Below are positions 28,049-36,407 of a stretch of 59,788 bases of DNA, in pieces (within the stretch, counting starts at the first letter, position 1; each line of letters begins with the position of its first letter). The notes beneath the pieces are model-generated. The model was not told the DNA's origin, did no database searches, and saw only the letters and a program-made list of their open reading frames with translations. Position numbers and translations under genes: made by a program. This DNA comes from Streptococcus sp. (GTDB lineage: Bacteria > Bacillota > Bacilli > Lactobacillales > Streptococcaceae): contig NZ_JAPJPF010000003.1 in the NCBI RefSeq assembly GCF_030825805.1, forward strand, positions 1 to 59,788, given 5' to 3'.

Positions 28049-28122
28049 TAATAGCTGGTCTGTCTTACGTATGGATTAATTTTGAAATAAAAAAACTAAA
28101 TGAATTGATTTTAAAGAAATAA
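28012..28122 (+). CDS. Possible 36-aa membrane peptide
   Basis: An open frame overlapping the end of the CPBP gene codes for a hydrophobic stretch followed by GLSYVWINFEIKKLNELILKK. The only start candidate I see is GTG at 28012 without a good ribosome-binding site. The peptide resembles in design the 33-aa peptide at 24950. Low confidence; it may be chance. Confidence 0.25.
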   Translation: MEPISLCLIFSLIIAGLSYVWINFEIKKLNELILKK

Positions 28123-28154
28123 AATGCTAACATATATAGTAGATGTTAGCATTT
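28122..28154. promoter_or_regulatory. Inverted repeat at the AbiE promoter (operator)
   Basis: Perfect 12-bp arms AAATGCTAACAT and ATGTTAGCATTT (28122-28133, 28143-28154) with a 9-bp spacer, 24 nt upstream of the abiEi ATG. TTGATT at 28105-28110 could be the -35. In studied AbiE systems the antitoxin AbiEi binds inverted repeats in its own promoter and represses it; this palindrome is the natural site. Confidence 0.8.
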
Positions 28155-28177
28155 AATTTCTAAGAAAGGAGAATGAT

Positions 28178-28768
28178 ATGGTTGATAAAAGAGAGAAACT
28201 GATGAACTCTTTCAATCAGTATGGTTTTTTAACTTTTAAACAAGTGATAGATGAAAATTTACACTACAAAACCTTATTAAAAATGGTTACAGAAGGAAAA
28301 ATCGATGCTGCAGAAAAAGGCTTATATCGCTTACCTTATATTTATTTAGATGAGTGGTTTGTTCTTCAGTATCGATTTCCAAAGGGAATCTTTTCTTTGG
28401 AGACAGCACTTTGGTTACATGGTTTATCTTTGACTATCCCTTTTAACATGACGATGAGTTTTCCTTATGGTACGAATACCAAAAACATTAAGGAAGCAGA
28501 TATACGTCCTATTATTTTACGCTCTCACTATAGTGAAGGAATTATTGAAATAGAGCGCCTTCCTGGTCAATTTATTAAAGTTTATGAAGTTGAACGAGTT
28601 TTGGTTGAATGTCTAAGACCAGTTCATCAGGTGGATCTTCAAATTATTGCACCAGCGTTTAAAAAATATTTTCAACAAAATAAAATTCATTTACACAAAT
28701 TATTTTATTATGCCCAGCTATTTAAAGTAACTGATAAGTTACAATCTTATACGGAGGTACTATCTTAA
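28178..28768 (+). CDS. abiEi: AbiEi-type antitoxin (type IV TA system)
   Basis: 196-aa protein with the AbiEi layout: N-terminal winged helix (KLMNSFNQYGFLTFKQVIDE, about 6-60, ending in GLYRLP) and a C-terminal domain starting SLETALWLHGLS. AbiEi represses the operon and antagonises the toxin without direct binding, hence type IV. Start ATG 28178 behind AAAGGAGAATG. The abiEii ATG overlaps the stop codon region (start at 28768), so the two are coupled. Own promoter with palindromic operator. Confidence 0.85.
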   Translation: MVDKREKLMNSFNQYGFLTFKQVIDENLHYKTLLKMVTEGKIDAAEKGLYRLPYIYLDEWFVLQYRFPKGIFSLETALWLHGLSLTIPFNMTMSFPYGTNTKNIKEADIRPIILRSHYSEGIIEIERLPGQFIKVYEVERVLVECLRPVHQVDLQIIAPAFKKYFQQNKIHLHKLFYYAQLFKVTDKLQSYTEVLS

Positions 28769-29604
28769 TGTTTTCAAATGCGAATAGCTTTAAAGCAAAA
28801 ATCAAAAACATTTCAAAAAATAAGGGAATTCCAGCTCAACAAGTACAACAACATTATTTAATTGAGCAAGTGTTAAAGCTGATTTCTACTAGTTCTTATA
28901 GAGATTCCTTCATTGTAAAAGGAGGGTATCTAATAGGTCAAATGATTGGACTAGATAAGCGAACCACAATGGATTTAGATGTCACTCTGAAGGGAACCGA
29001 AATGAGCAAAGAAAATTTGATTCATATCTTTGAAGAGATTCTTTGTTCTAAAACTGATGGATTTTCATTTTCAGTAGATAAGCTAGAACCTATTCGCCAA
29101 GATGATGAATATGGAGGATTTTCATTAAAATTAAATGCAACTTTTGATACATTAAAAGAGGTTGTTTTTATTGATATTACTACTGGTGATAAGATCACAC
29201 CAAGAGAAATTACTTATTCAATGACTTCTATCTTTACTAATGAAAGCATCAAGATATGGACATATAATCTAGAGACTGTACTTGCTGAAAAGTTAGAAAC
29301 GATCATCAGTCGGGGATTAGCTTCGACACGCCCACGTGATCGATATGATCTTTTCACCTTGTATAAACTTAGAAAAGAAGAGATTAATCTAGAAGTATTA
29401 AAAAATGCACTTGAGAATACGGCAGAAAAACGTAAAAGTAAAGATACTATTTATAATTGGGAAGAACAAGTGAGAGGAATTGAAATTTCTGATTATCAGA
29501 AAGAGCTATGGATTCGTTATCAACGCCAATTTAAGTATGCTAAAGATATCTCATTTGATAACTCTGTTCAGGTTATTAGGGAAATTATGCAACAAATATT
29601 TTAG
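28768..29604 (+). CDS. abiEii: AbiEii-type nucleotidyltransferase toxin
   Basis: 278-aa DUF1814-type nucleotidyltransferase. Motifs seen: KGGYLIGQMIG near residue 51 (GS-like NTase motif), the catalytic aspartates in TTMDLDVTLKG near 70, IDITTGDKITPR with further conserved Asp, and LAEKLETIISRG with the conserved Lys; DRYDLFTL follows. Related toxins block growth by transferring nucleotides, in a homologue to tRNA 3' ends. The phenotype is abortive infection or element maintenance. Expressed after abiEi; a terminator follows at 29611. Confidence 0.87.
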   Translation: MFSNANSFKAKIKNISKNKGIPAQQVQQHYLIEQVLKLISTSSYRDSFIVKGGYLIGQMIGLDKRTTMDLDVTLKGTEMSKENLIHIFEEILCSKTDGFSFSVDKLEPIRQDDEYGGFSLKLNATFDTLKEVVFIDITTGDKITPREITYSMTSIFTNESIKIWTYNLETVLAEKLETIISRGLASTRPRDRYDLFTLYKLRKEEINLEVLKNALENTAEKRKSKDTIYNWEEQVRGIEISDYQKELWIRYQRQFKYAKDISFDNSVQVIREIMQQIF

Positions 29605-29610
29605 TACAAA

Positions 29611-29647
29611 AGTAACTCATTCGTAAAGCAGTGAGTTGCTTTTTTTA
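29611..29647 (+). terminator. Terminator of abiE
   Basis: AGTAACTCA/TGAGTTGCT stem (29611-29619, 29632-29640) with one wobble and a T run. Confidence 0.85.
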
Positions 29648-29693
29648 TTCCAATAACTCCAAAAATGTGATAAAAATTTCAACTACTCTTATC

Positions 29694-29699
29694 TATAAT
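29694..29699 (+). promoter_or_regulatory. Promoter -10 of the transfer operon
   Basis: TATAAT at 29694-29699 in an AT-rich stretch; no good -35 at 17 bp. If used, transcription starts near 29706 and leaves a leader of about 180 nt before the first ATG at 29887. Confidence 0.6.
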
Positions 29700-29705
29700 A
29701 AAGTT

Positions 29706-29886
29706 ACCTGTTCTTTGAAAATTGAATCCACTCCGTCTTGATTAGCGTGCCTGTGTAAGTAGGGACTGAGAGTATTTCCCTGTGAAGGGCAACTGGCACA
29801 AGACGTGTGTGAGAATTTTCTAACAGACACGGAGTTTATCGTTACCAGACTTAAACGATGCGACAAACTAGATAAAGGAGTTAATC
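29706..29886 (+). ncRNA. Candidate structured leader RNA of the transfer operon
   Basis: The 5' region between the putative promoter and the first gene is rich in nested complementary segments: CGTCTTG/CAAGACG (29734-29740, 29799-29805), TGCC/GGCA (29748-29751, 29795-29798), an AGGGA/TCCCT stem (29761-29765, 29777-29781) competing with CCCT-GTGA-AGGG (29778-29789, GNRA loop), ACTCCGT/ACGGAGT (29730-29736, 29829-29835) which shares three bases with the first helix, and ATCGTT/AACGAT (29838-29843, 29854-29859). It is clearly more GC-rich than its flanks. No riboswitch or T-box class is recognised. It could instead be oriT. Confidence 0.6.
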
Positions 29887-30186
29887 ATGAAGGTAGTAAA
29901 CTTGTATGATTTGAAACAAATGGGAAATAAGGGTGGTTGTACCATCCAATTGATTCATCACTTTCCCTTTGGTATGGGCTTAGGACATCTCAAAAAAGAC
30001 TACATTGAATTTAAACGAGTTGGTATCTTTGATGGGAAAGCAGTAGAAGTTACTCTTCGAGAACCTTATTCGAGAGATCTACTGCAGGTTGTTAAGTCGA
30101 TTAAGCAACGTCAGAAGTTGATAGCTTATCGTTATAAAGAAGGAAAGCTGCTATTTGTGAAGAAGGAGGCATCAGATGTCCTCTGA
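29887..30186 (+). CDS. First protein of the transfer operon, 99 aa, unknown
   Basis: Small basic soluble protein starting ATG 29887 behind AAAGGAG. Features seen: LIHHFPFGMGLGHLKKDY and several Lys/Arg-rich stretches; no membrane segment. I do not recognise the family. It overlaps the PcfB-like gene by 11 nt, so it is the leader gene of the conjugation operon and could be an accessory DNA-processing protein. Confidence 0.6.
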   Translation: MKVVNLYDLKQMGNKGGCTIQLIHHFPFGMGLGHLKKDYIEFKRVGIFDGKAVEVTLREPYSRDLLQVVKSIKQRQKLIAYRYKEGKLLFVKKEASDVL

Positions 30187-30664
30187 ACAACAGGAACGAA
30201 TGGCAGTTCAATATGCTGAGCGTAGTCTTTTATTTACTGTAAAAAGTCTCTTAAAGATTCTAGAATGGTCTAGACGTCAGGCTTTAGCACAGGATTCCGC
30301 CTATAAGGTAGGAGTGCAGAAATTAGAAGAATTGCTACAATCTCCTTATTCGATTGATACGATTAATCTGAAGAAAGATTTTTTAGACAAACCAATTGAT
30401 ATAGAGAAATTTAAAGCTTTTTTAGAAAAAGAAGAGATTCCTTTGGCCATCGCTTGGCAAGGGGATTCTCTGCATTTCTACACGAAAGATCGTTCGATTC
30501 TAGACAATCATTTAGACCATCTGTTAGAAAAAATGGTTAATGATCCGGAGAAATTAGCTGATTTTACCATGGATAAGTCATTGGACGATGCAATTGATGA
30601 GGCTAAATCCCAAATTACCTTTAGACAAGAAGGAGCCGTCAAACAGAAAGAGATGGTGAGATGA
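30176..30664 (+). CDS. PcfB-like (DUF3801) conjugation accessory protein
   Basis: 162-aa soluble helical protein. Its position directly before a VirD4-type coupling protein gene, with overlapping start and stop, and its general pattern (N-terminal helices followed by a region with alternating IDIEKFKAFLEKEEIPLAIA and SLHFYTKD) fit DUF3801, the family of pCF10 PcfB. PcfB-like proteins help bring relaxosome and coupling protein together. No catalytic motif is expected or seen. The family call is from context and overall pattern and is moderately sure. Confidence 0.6.
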   Translation: MSSEQQERMAVQYAERSLLFTVKSLLKILEWSRRQALAQDSAYKVGVQKLEELLQSPYSIDTINLKKDFLDKPIDIEKFKAFLEKEEIPLAIAWQGDSLHFYTKDRSILDNHLDHLLEKMVNDPEKLADFTMDKSLDDAIDEAKSQITFRQEGAVKQKEMVR

Positions 30665-32541
30665 TGTACAGTGGAAAGAAATTCCTACTATTCTCACTGT
30701 TAGGTATCTTACTAGGCTATCTTTTTCATCGTTTGACGCTTTTGTATGATTCCTATATTGGAAATAGCTTAGATAAATGGACTCATCTTCTGATGGAAGG
30801 TCAAGATGAAATTATTCAGTCGCCATGGAATGTTTCCTTTACTGGAAAATCAAGTGCTTTTTTTCTACTAGGCTTTGTTATGATGTTACTAGTTTATCTC
30901 TATCTAGAGACTGGTAAAAAACATTACCGAGAAGGAGTAGAATACGGGAGCGCCCGTTTTGGAACTCAAAAAGAAAAGAAGCTCTTTTACGGTAAGGAAT
31001 TTTCTCATGATACGATCTTAGCACAAGATGTTCGTTTGACATTATTAGATAAAAAAACACCCCAATATGATAGAAATAAGAATATTGCGGTGATCGGAGG
31101 TTCAGGAAGTGGGAAGACATTTCGCTTTGTAAAACCCAATCTGATTCAGATGAATAGTTCCAATATTGTCGTGGATCCTAAAGATCACTTAGCTGAGAAA
31201 ACAGGAAGACTCTTTTTGGAACATGGCTACCAAGTAAAGGTGCTAGATTTAGTCAATATGAAGAACTCAGATGGCTTCAATCCTTTTCGCTATATAGAGA
31301 CAGAAAATGATTTGAATCGCATGCTGACGGTTTATTTCAATAACACCAAAGGCTCTGGCTCTCGTAGTGATCCATTTTGGGATGAAGCTTCTATGACTTT
31401 GGTACGAGCTTTAGCCTCCTACTTGGTCGATTTCTATAACCCACCTAAAACAAGAGAACAGCTCATAGAAGAAAGTCGTTTAAGTCAAAAGGAATACCAA
31501 AACTTGTTGAAACGTCAAAAAAAAGGAGTGGAAGAGCGAAAAAAACGAGGGTGTTATCCAAGTTTTGCTGAAATCTCAAAACTCATTAAACACCTATCCA
31601 AGGGTGAAAACCAAGAAAAAAGTGTCTTAGAAATTCTATTTGAAAATTATGCTAAAAAGTATGGAACTGAAAATTTTACCATGCGAAATTGGGCAGATTT
31701 TCAAAATTATAAGGATAAGACTCTGGATTCTGTTATAGCTGTAACCACTGCTAAATTTGCCCTCTTCAATATTCAAAGTGTCATGGATTTGACCAAAAGA
31801 GATACTCTTGATATGAAGACATGGGGCAAGGAAAAATCAATGGTTTACTTAGTTATCCCAGATAACGATAGTACCTTTCGCTTTCTTTCAGCCCTCTTTT
31901 TTTCAACAGTATTTCAAACTCTAACAAGACAAGCAGATATTGATTTTAAGGGGCAATTACCTCTTCATGTGAGAGTCTACTTAGATGAATTCGCAAATAT
32001 CGGAGAAATCCCAGATTTTGCTGAACAAACCTCAACAGTCCGTTCTCGGAATATGAGTCTCGTTCCTATTCTGCAAAATATTGCTCAACTTCAAGGACTC
32101 TATAAAGAAAAAGAAGCTTGGAAAACTATTCTTGGGAACTGTGATAGCTTAGTCTACTTAGGTGGTAATGATGAAGATACTTTTAAATTTATGAGTGGGT
32201 TACTCGGTAAACAAACCATTGATGTTCGAAATACTAGTCGTTCCTTTGGCCAAACAGGTTCAGGATCCCTTTCTCATCAAAAGATTGCTCGTGATTTAAT
32301 GACACCTGATGAAGTCGGAAATATGAAACGGCATGAATGCTTAGTTCGAATTGCCAATATGCCTGTCTTTAAAAGCAAAAAGTACAATTCAACTAAGCAT
32401 CCAAACTGGAAGTACCTTGCCAATCAAGAAAACGATGAACGGTGGTGGAACTATCAGATCAATCCTTTGAATCAAAGTCAGGAAAATCATCTTGAAGGCC
32501 TTAGAATTCGTGATTTAACTTTTGAATCTAGTTTAAAATAA
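30661..32541 (+). CDS. VirD4/TraG-type coupling ATPase
   Basis: 626-aa type IV coupling protein that links the relaxosome to the transfer channel and powers DNA entry. Two N-terminal membrane segments (about 8-27 and 64-82), GSARFG before the ATPase, Walker A GGSGSGKT at 146-153, Walker B region VRVYLDEFANIG near 440, and the conserved FKSKKYNSTKHP tail. Two tandem ATGs at the start; the first overlaps the stop of the PcfB-like gene. Length and layout match PcfC/TcpA-sized proteins of Gram-positive elements. Confidence 0.93.
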   Translation: MMYSGKKFLLFSLLGILLGYLFHRLTLLYDSYIGNSLDKWTHLLMEGQDEIIQSPWNVSFTGKSSAFFLLGFVMMLLVYLYLETGKKHYREGVEYGSARFGTQKEKKLFYGKEFSHDTILAQDVRLTLLDKKTPQYDRNKNIAVIGGSGSGKTFRFVKPNLIQMNSSNIVVDPKDHLAEKTGRLFLEHGYQVKVLDLVNMKNSDGFNPFRYIETENDLNRMLTVYFNNTKGSGSRSDPFWDEASMTLVRALASYLVDFYNPPKTREQLIEESRLSQKEYQNLLKRQKKGVEERKKRGCYPSFAEISKLIKHLSKGENQEKSVLEILFENYAKKYGTENFTMRNWADFQNYKDKTLDSVIAVTTAKFALFNIQSVMDLTKRDTLDMKTWGKEKSMVYLVIPDNDSTFRFLSALFFSTVFQTLTRQADIDFKGQLPLHVRVYLDEFANIGEIPDFAEQTSTVRSRNMSLVPILQNIAQLQGLYKEKEAWKTILGNCDSLVYLGGNDEDTFKFMSGLLGKQTIDVRNTSRSFGQTGSGSLSHQKIARDLMTPDEVGNMKRHECLVRIANMPVFKSKKYNSTKHPNWKYLANQENDERWWNYQINPLNQSQENHLEGLRIRDLTFESSLK

Positions 32542-32561
32542 AAATAGAAAAGAGGAAATAG

Positions 32562-32804
32562 ATGATTACGCATTTTAAAGGTTTTGTTTATGGAGTAGAC
32601 GCAAGTGCTATGTTTGCACAAGCTATGTCTTTGTTACAGAAGGGATTGATTGCGGTTGGTGCCTTTCTCGTTGTTGTTGGGATTGTCAATCTTGCAACCA
32701 ACATTAAAGATGGTGGACCAGGTGTTCGGAATGCCATTCTTGAAATTGTCGGTGGTGTTATGGTAGGGGCTGCTGGAGCCTTTGTAACCCAGATTTCAAT
32801 TTAG
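32562..32804 (+). CDS. Pilin-like small membrane protein (VirB2/Maff2-like)
   Basis: 80-aa protein with two hydrophobic segments (KGLIAVGAFLVVVGIVNLA and VGGVMVGAAGAFV) joined by a short polar loop KDGGPGVRNA. This is the layout of TrbC/VirB2 pilin-like subunits and of the Maff2 family of Gram-positive conjugative elements. AAAAGAGGAAA precedes the ATG. It lies between the coupling protein and the VirB6-like gene, the expected place. No signal peptidase site is obvious. Confidence 0.65.
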   Translation: MITHFKGFVYGVDASAMFAQAMSLLQKGLIAVGAFLVVVGIVNLATNIKDGGPGVRNAILEIVGGVMVGAAGAFVTQISI

Positions 32805-32820
32805 GAGGATAAACAATGAC

Positions 32821-33675
32821 ATGAATCTTAGTTTAGTCTCACCCTTTGTTTACCTTGCATCTGAAAAAATATCAGCTGAAAATTTATTTGAAGGATTTAA
32901 TGTGGATTTACAATCTACGGTAGATCTGATTAAATCCCTATCTAGCTACAATCCAACAGTTTGGACTTATATGTCTAGTATTACTAAAAGTGTCATGCAG
33001 CCTCTTGGAGTTGCGATTTTATCAGTTGTTCTCATCTTAGAATTTTCGAAGATGGCAAAGAAAATTGCTAACTCAGGAGGAGCGATGACCTTTGAAGCAT
33101 TAGCACCGATGTTGATTAGTTATATTATGGTCGCAGTTGTAATTACCAACACTACCGTTATTGTAGAAGCTATCATCGGGATTGCGAGTCACGCCATTGA
33201 ACAAGTGGCTTCCATTGTGGCTCACGGTGGGTCAAAGTATGATACCATCTCTGGATTAAAAGGGTCAGGATTTATTGGCCGGATGATTGTGGGCTTTTTC
33301 GCCCTCCTCATTTGGCTTGTTCGGATAGTAAGTGCAGCCATGGTTAATCTTTTGGTATCTATTCGATTTATTCAACTCTACCTTATGATCCCATTTGCCC
33401 CTCTTACGATTCCAACATTTTTAAGTGATGAATGGAAGTCTATTGGTATAGGCTATTTAAAAAATATTATGGTCTATGCGGTACAAGGGGTTCTTATTTT
33501 TCTGATTGTTTCTCTTGTTCCTTTGTTTGAATCTGCTGGTAAAATAGCTGTTTCAAATGGTGCAGGAGTCCTGCAATCACTTGCGATTATGTTTGGTAGT
33601 TTGGTACAAGCTATCTTACTGATTATTGCCCTCGTTGGTTCTCAACGTACGGCTCGCTCAATCTTAGGTATGTAA
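32821..33675 (+). CDS. VirB6/TrbL-like polytopic membrane protein
   Basis: 284-aa protein with about six membrane segments (for example PLGVAILSVVLILEFS, MLISYIMVAVVITNTTVIV, MIVGFFALLIWLVRIVSAAM and ILLIIALVGS), matching the TrbL/VirB6 inner-channel component of type IV secretion systems in Gram-positive elements. Start at 32821 with AGGAGGAT 10 nt upstream; an ATG at 32816 would end after two codons. Followed within the operon by a hairpin-T-run at 33682. Confidence 0.78.
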   Translation: MNLSLVSPFVYLASEKISAENLFEGFNVDLQSTVDLIKSLSSYNPTVWTYMSSITKSVMQPLGVAILSVVLILEFSKMAKKIANSGGAMTFEALAPMLISYIMVAVVITNTTVIVEAIIGIASHAIEQVASIVAHGGSKYDTISGLKGSGFIGRMIVGFFALLIWLVRIVSAAMVNLLVSIRFIQLYLMIPFAPLTIPTFLSDEWKSIGIGYLKNIMVYAVQGVLIFLIVSLVPLFESAGKIAVSNGAGVLQSLAIMFGSLVQAILLIIALVGSQRTARSILGM

Positions 33676-33681
33676 TTAGAT

Positions 33682-33717
33682 AAAGGCTAGGAAGTGGTTG
33701 CTTCTTAGCCTTTTTAG
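33682..33717 (+). terminator. Hairpin with T run inside the transfer operon
   Basis: 13-bp stem AAAGGCTAGGAAG/CTTCTTAGCCTTT (33682-33694, 33701-33713) with one wobble and TTTTT. It sits between the VirB6-like and PrgI genes although both belong to the transfer system, so it may act as an attenuator. Confidence 0.8.
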
Positions 33718-33728
33718 AAAGGAAAGTC

Positions 33729-34088
33729 ATGAATACACGTGTCTTTAAAGACATCTCAAAATACCAACACAGGGCTTGGTTAGGTTTCACCACAAGACAA
33801 ATCATCTTTGTTTTACCAGCCTTTATTGTCACAATTATTGTTTTGGGCTTGAATCTCTTTTTCTGGCAATTTGGAGATTGGTTTGTTTACGGTTTTGTGT
33901 TTGCTTTTACCATCCCCCTCATGCTTTTTGGAGTCTATAAACCCAATGATTTATATTTTGAACATTATTTGAAATACCGTCTTCATTTTGAATTAACGGT
34001 TCCCCTACGCACAATTACAGGAAAGAAAGGACCTGAACATGAAAAGAAAATCAAATACATTAAGGAAACAAAAAACTTCAATGACTAA
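33729..34088 (+). CDS. PrgI family protein (VirB3-like)
   Basis: 119-aa protein: soluble N-terminal part with FKDISKYQHRAWLGFTTRQ, two membrane segments (IIFVLPAFIVTIIVLGLNLFF and FVYGFVFAFTIPLMLFGVY), then the conserved KPNDLYFEHYLKYRL and a basic tail. This is the PrgI pattern of Gram-positive conjugation systems, equivalent to VirB3, always next to VirB4. AAAGGAAAG precedes the ATG. Its end overlaps the VirB4 gene by 50 nt. Confidence 0.85.
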   Translation: MNTRVFKDISKYQHRAWLGFTTRQIIFVLPAFIVTIIVLGLNLFFWQFGDWFVYGFVFAFTIPLMLFGVYKPNDLYFEHYLKYRLHFELTVPLRTITGKKGPEHEKKIKYIKETKNFND

Positions 34089-36396
34089 TAAAAAGGAAGA
34101 AGTTAAAGGGAAAAAAGAGGAAGTGTTACCTTCTACGGCTAATACTCTTTCCTATCAAGCCCTGTATCAAAATGGTCTGATGCAGGTAAAAGAAGATTAT
34201 TTCTCACAAAGCTACTTACTTGGTGATGTCAATTATCAAACTGTTGGTTTAGAAGATAAGGGCGCAATCATTGAGAAGTATTCTGATTTGATTAACTCCC
34301 TAGACGACCAAACCAACTTCCAATTGACCATCTTTAATAAAAGATTGAATTTAGAAAAATTCAGACAAAGTGTTTTGTATGAGGAGAAAGAAGATGGGTA
34401 TGATAGCTATCGTAAAGAATTGAATCGGATGATGAATCAGAATTTAGATAGTGGTGAAAATAACTTTTCGGCTGTTAAACTGATTAGCTTTGGGAGAAAG
34501 GATTCTAATCCCAAACAAGCCTATCGTTCATTGTCTCAAATAGGAGAATATTTCAAGAGTGGTTTCTCAGAAATTGATGCTCGCTTTGATTCCTTGGCTG
34601 GAGAAGAGCGTGTCAACTTGTTGGCGGATATGCTTAGAGGAGAACACCATCTTCCTTTTTCTTACCGTGATTTAACCAGATCTGGTCAGACAACTCGTCA
34701 CTTCATAGCACCTAATCTCTTGGATTTTAAAAACAAGAATTACCTACAAATCAATGACCGCTTATTGCAGATTGTCTATGTGAGAGACTACGGCATGGAA
34801 TTAGGGGATCAGTTTATCCGAGACCTCATGCAAGGAGATTTGGAATTGATTGTAAGCCTTCATGCTCAAAGTTCGACTAAGGCAGATGCTATGAAGAAAC
34901 TACGAACAAAGAAGACCTTGATGGAATCCCAAAAGATTGGGGAACAACAAAAACTAGCTCGTACAGGTATCTATTTGGAAAAAGTAGGTCATGTATTAGA
35001 AAGCAATATCGATGAAGCTGAGGAACTCTTAAAAACTATGACCGAGACAGGAGATAAACTATTTCAAACAGTCTTCTTGATTGGTGTTTTTGGTCAGGAT
35101 GAAGAAGAACTTAAACAAGCTCTAGACACGATCCAACAAGTGGCCGGCTCAAATGATCTAATGATTGATAAACTTCCATATATGCAAGAAGCAGCCTTTA
35201 ATAGTTTGCTGCCATTTGGTTGTGATTTTTTAGAGGGCTTATCACGGAGTTTATTAACATCCAATATAGCAGTGAACTCACCTTGGACCTCAGTAGACTT
35301 ACAAGACCGTAGTGGGAAATATTACGGTATCAATCAAATCTCAAGCAATATTATTACCATTGATCGCAGCCTATTAAATACACCGTCTGGTCTGATTTTA
35401 GGAACATCTGGAGCAGGGAAAGGAATGGCAACCAAGCATGAAATTATCACGACCAAAATCAAGGAATCTGGTGAAAATACAGAAATTATCATCGTGGATC
35501 CAGAAGCAGAATACAGTGTCATTGGACGAGCTTTTGGTGGAGAAATGATTGATATTGCGCCCGATTCCCAAACCTATCTCAATGTCCTTGACTTGTCTGA
35601 GGAAAATATGGATGAGGATCCTGTAAAGGTAAAATCAGAATTTCTTTTATCCTTTATCGGTAAGTTATTGGATAGAAAAATGGATGGGAGAGAAAAATCG
35701 ATTATCGACCGAGTTACGAGACTCACTTATCAGTCATTTAAAGAGCCTTCTTTGGAAGAATGGGTCTTTGTCTTGAGCCAACAACCAGAAGAAGAAGCGC
35801 AGAATTTGGCACTTGATATGGAACTGTATGTCGAAGGTTCTCTTGATATTTTTTCTCATAAGACCAATATTCAGACAGGATCTAACTTCTTAATCTATAA
35901 CGTTAAAAAGTTAGGAGATGAGCTGAAACAAATCGCTCTTATGGTAGTGTTTGATCAGATATGGAATCGTGTTGTTCGGAACCAAAAATTAGGGAAGAAG
36001 ACCTGGATTTATTTTGATGAAATGCAGCTTCTCTTATTAGATAAATATGCCAGTGATTTCTTCTTTAAATTGTGGAGTCGTGTCAGAAAATATGGAGCCA
36101 GTCCGACTGGGATAACCCAAAATGTCGAAACCTTATTGTTAGATCCAAATGGTAGACGGATTATTGCAAATAGTGAATTTATGATCCTCCTCAAGCAAGC
36201 AAAAAATGACCGAGAAGAATTGGTTCAACTCTTAGGATTGTCAAAAGAACTTGAAAAATACCTAGTCAATCCAGAAAAAGGGGCAGGACTGATAAAAGCT
36301 GGTTCTGTTGTAGTTCCCTTTAAAAATAAGATTCCTAAAGGTACACAATTGTTTGATATCATGAGTACAGATCCTGATAAAATGGCTTCTAATTAA
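34039..36396 (+). CDS. VirB4-type conjugation ATPase
   Basis: 785-aa ATPase that energises assembly of the transfer channel. N-terminal VirB4 domain; Walker A LGTSGAGKG at about 455, followed by the typical EIIIVDPEAEYSVIGRAFGGE; Walker B WIYFDEMQLLL near 657; and GASPTGITQNVETLL. Start taken at 34039 (AAAGGAC upstream), inside the PrgI gene; an ATG at 34081 is a possible alternative. Length normal. Translational coupling with PrgI is likely from the overlap. Confidence 0.93.
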   Translation: MKRKSNTLRKQKTSMTNKKEEVKGKKEEVLPSTANTLSYQALYQNGLMQVKEDYFSQSYLLGDVNYQTVGLEDKGAIIEKYSDLINSLDDQTNFQLTIFNKRLNLEKFRQSVLYEEKEDGYDSYRKELNRMMNQNLDSGENNFSAVKLISFGRKDSNPKQAYRSLSQIGEYFKSGFSEIDARFDSLAGEERVNLLADMLRGEHHLPFSYRDLTRSGQTTRHFIAPNLLDFKNKNYLQINDRLLQIVYVRDYGMELGDQFIRDLMQGDLELIVSLHAQSSTKADAMKKLRTKKTLMESQKIGEQQKLARTGIYLEKVGHVLESNIDEAEELLKTMTETGDKLFQTVFLIGVFGQDEEELKQALDTIQQVAGSNDLMIDKLPYMQEAAFNSLLPFGCDFLEGLSRSLLTSNIAVNSPWTSVDLQDRSGKYYGINQISSNIITIDRSLLNTPSGLILGTSGAGKGMATKHEIITTKIKESGENTEIIIVDPEAEYSVIGRAFGGEMIDIAPDSQTYLNVLDLSEENMDEDPVKVKSEFLLSFIGKLLDRKMDGREKSIIDRVTRLTYQSFKEPSLEEWVFVLSQQPEEEAQNLALDMELYVEGSLDIFSHKTNIQTGSNFLIYNVKKLGDELKQIALMVVFDQIWNRVVRNQKLGKKTWIYFDEMQLLLLDKYASDFFFKLWSRVRKYGASPTGITQNVETLLLDPNGRRIIANSEFMILLKQAKNDREELVQLLGLSKELEKYLVNPEKGAGLIKAGSVVVPFKNKIPKGTQLFDIMSTDPDKMASN

Positions 36397-36407
36397 GGGG
36401 AAGGTAA

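Noticed and set aside
29700..29886. T-box or known riboswitch before the transfer operon
   Set aside because: No T-box sequence (only ACTGGCACA, not TGGNACCGCG), no terminator/antiterminator pair before the ATG, and no core motif of the riboswitch classes I know. Left as a candidate structured RNA.
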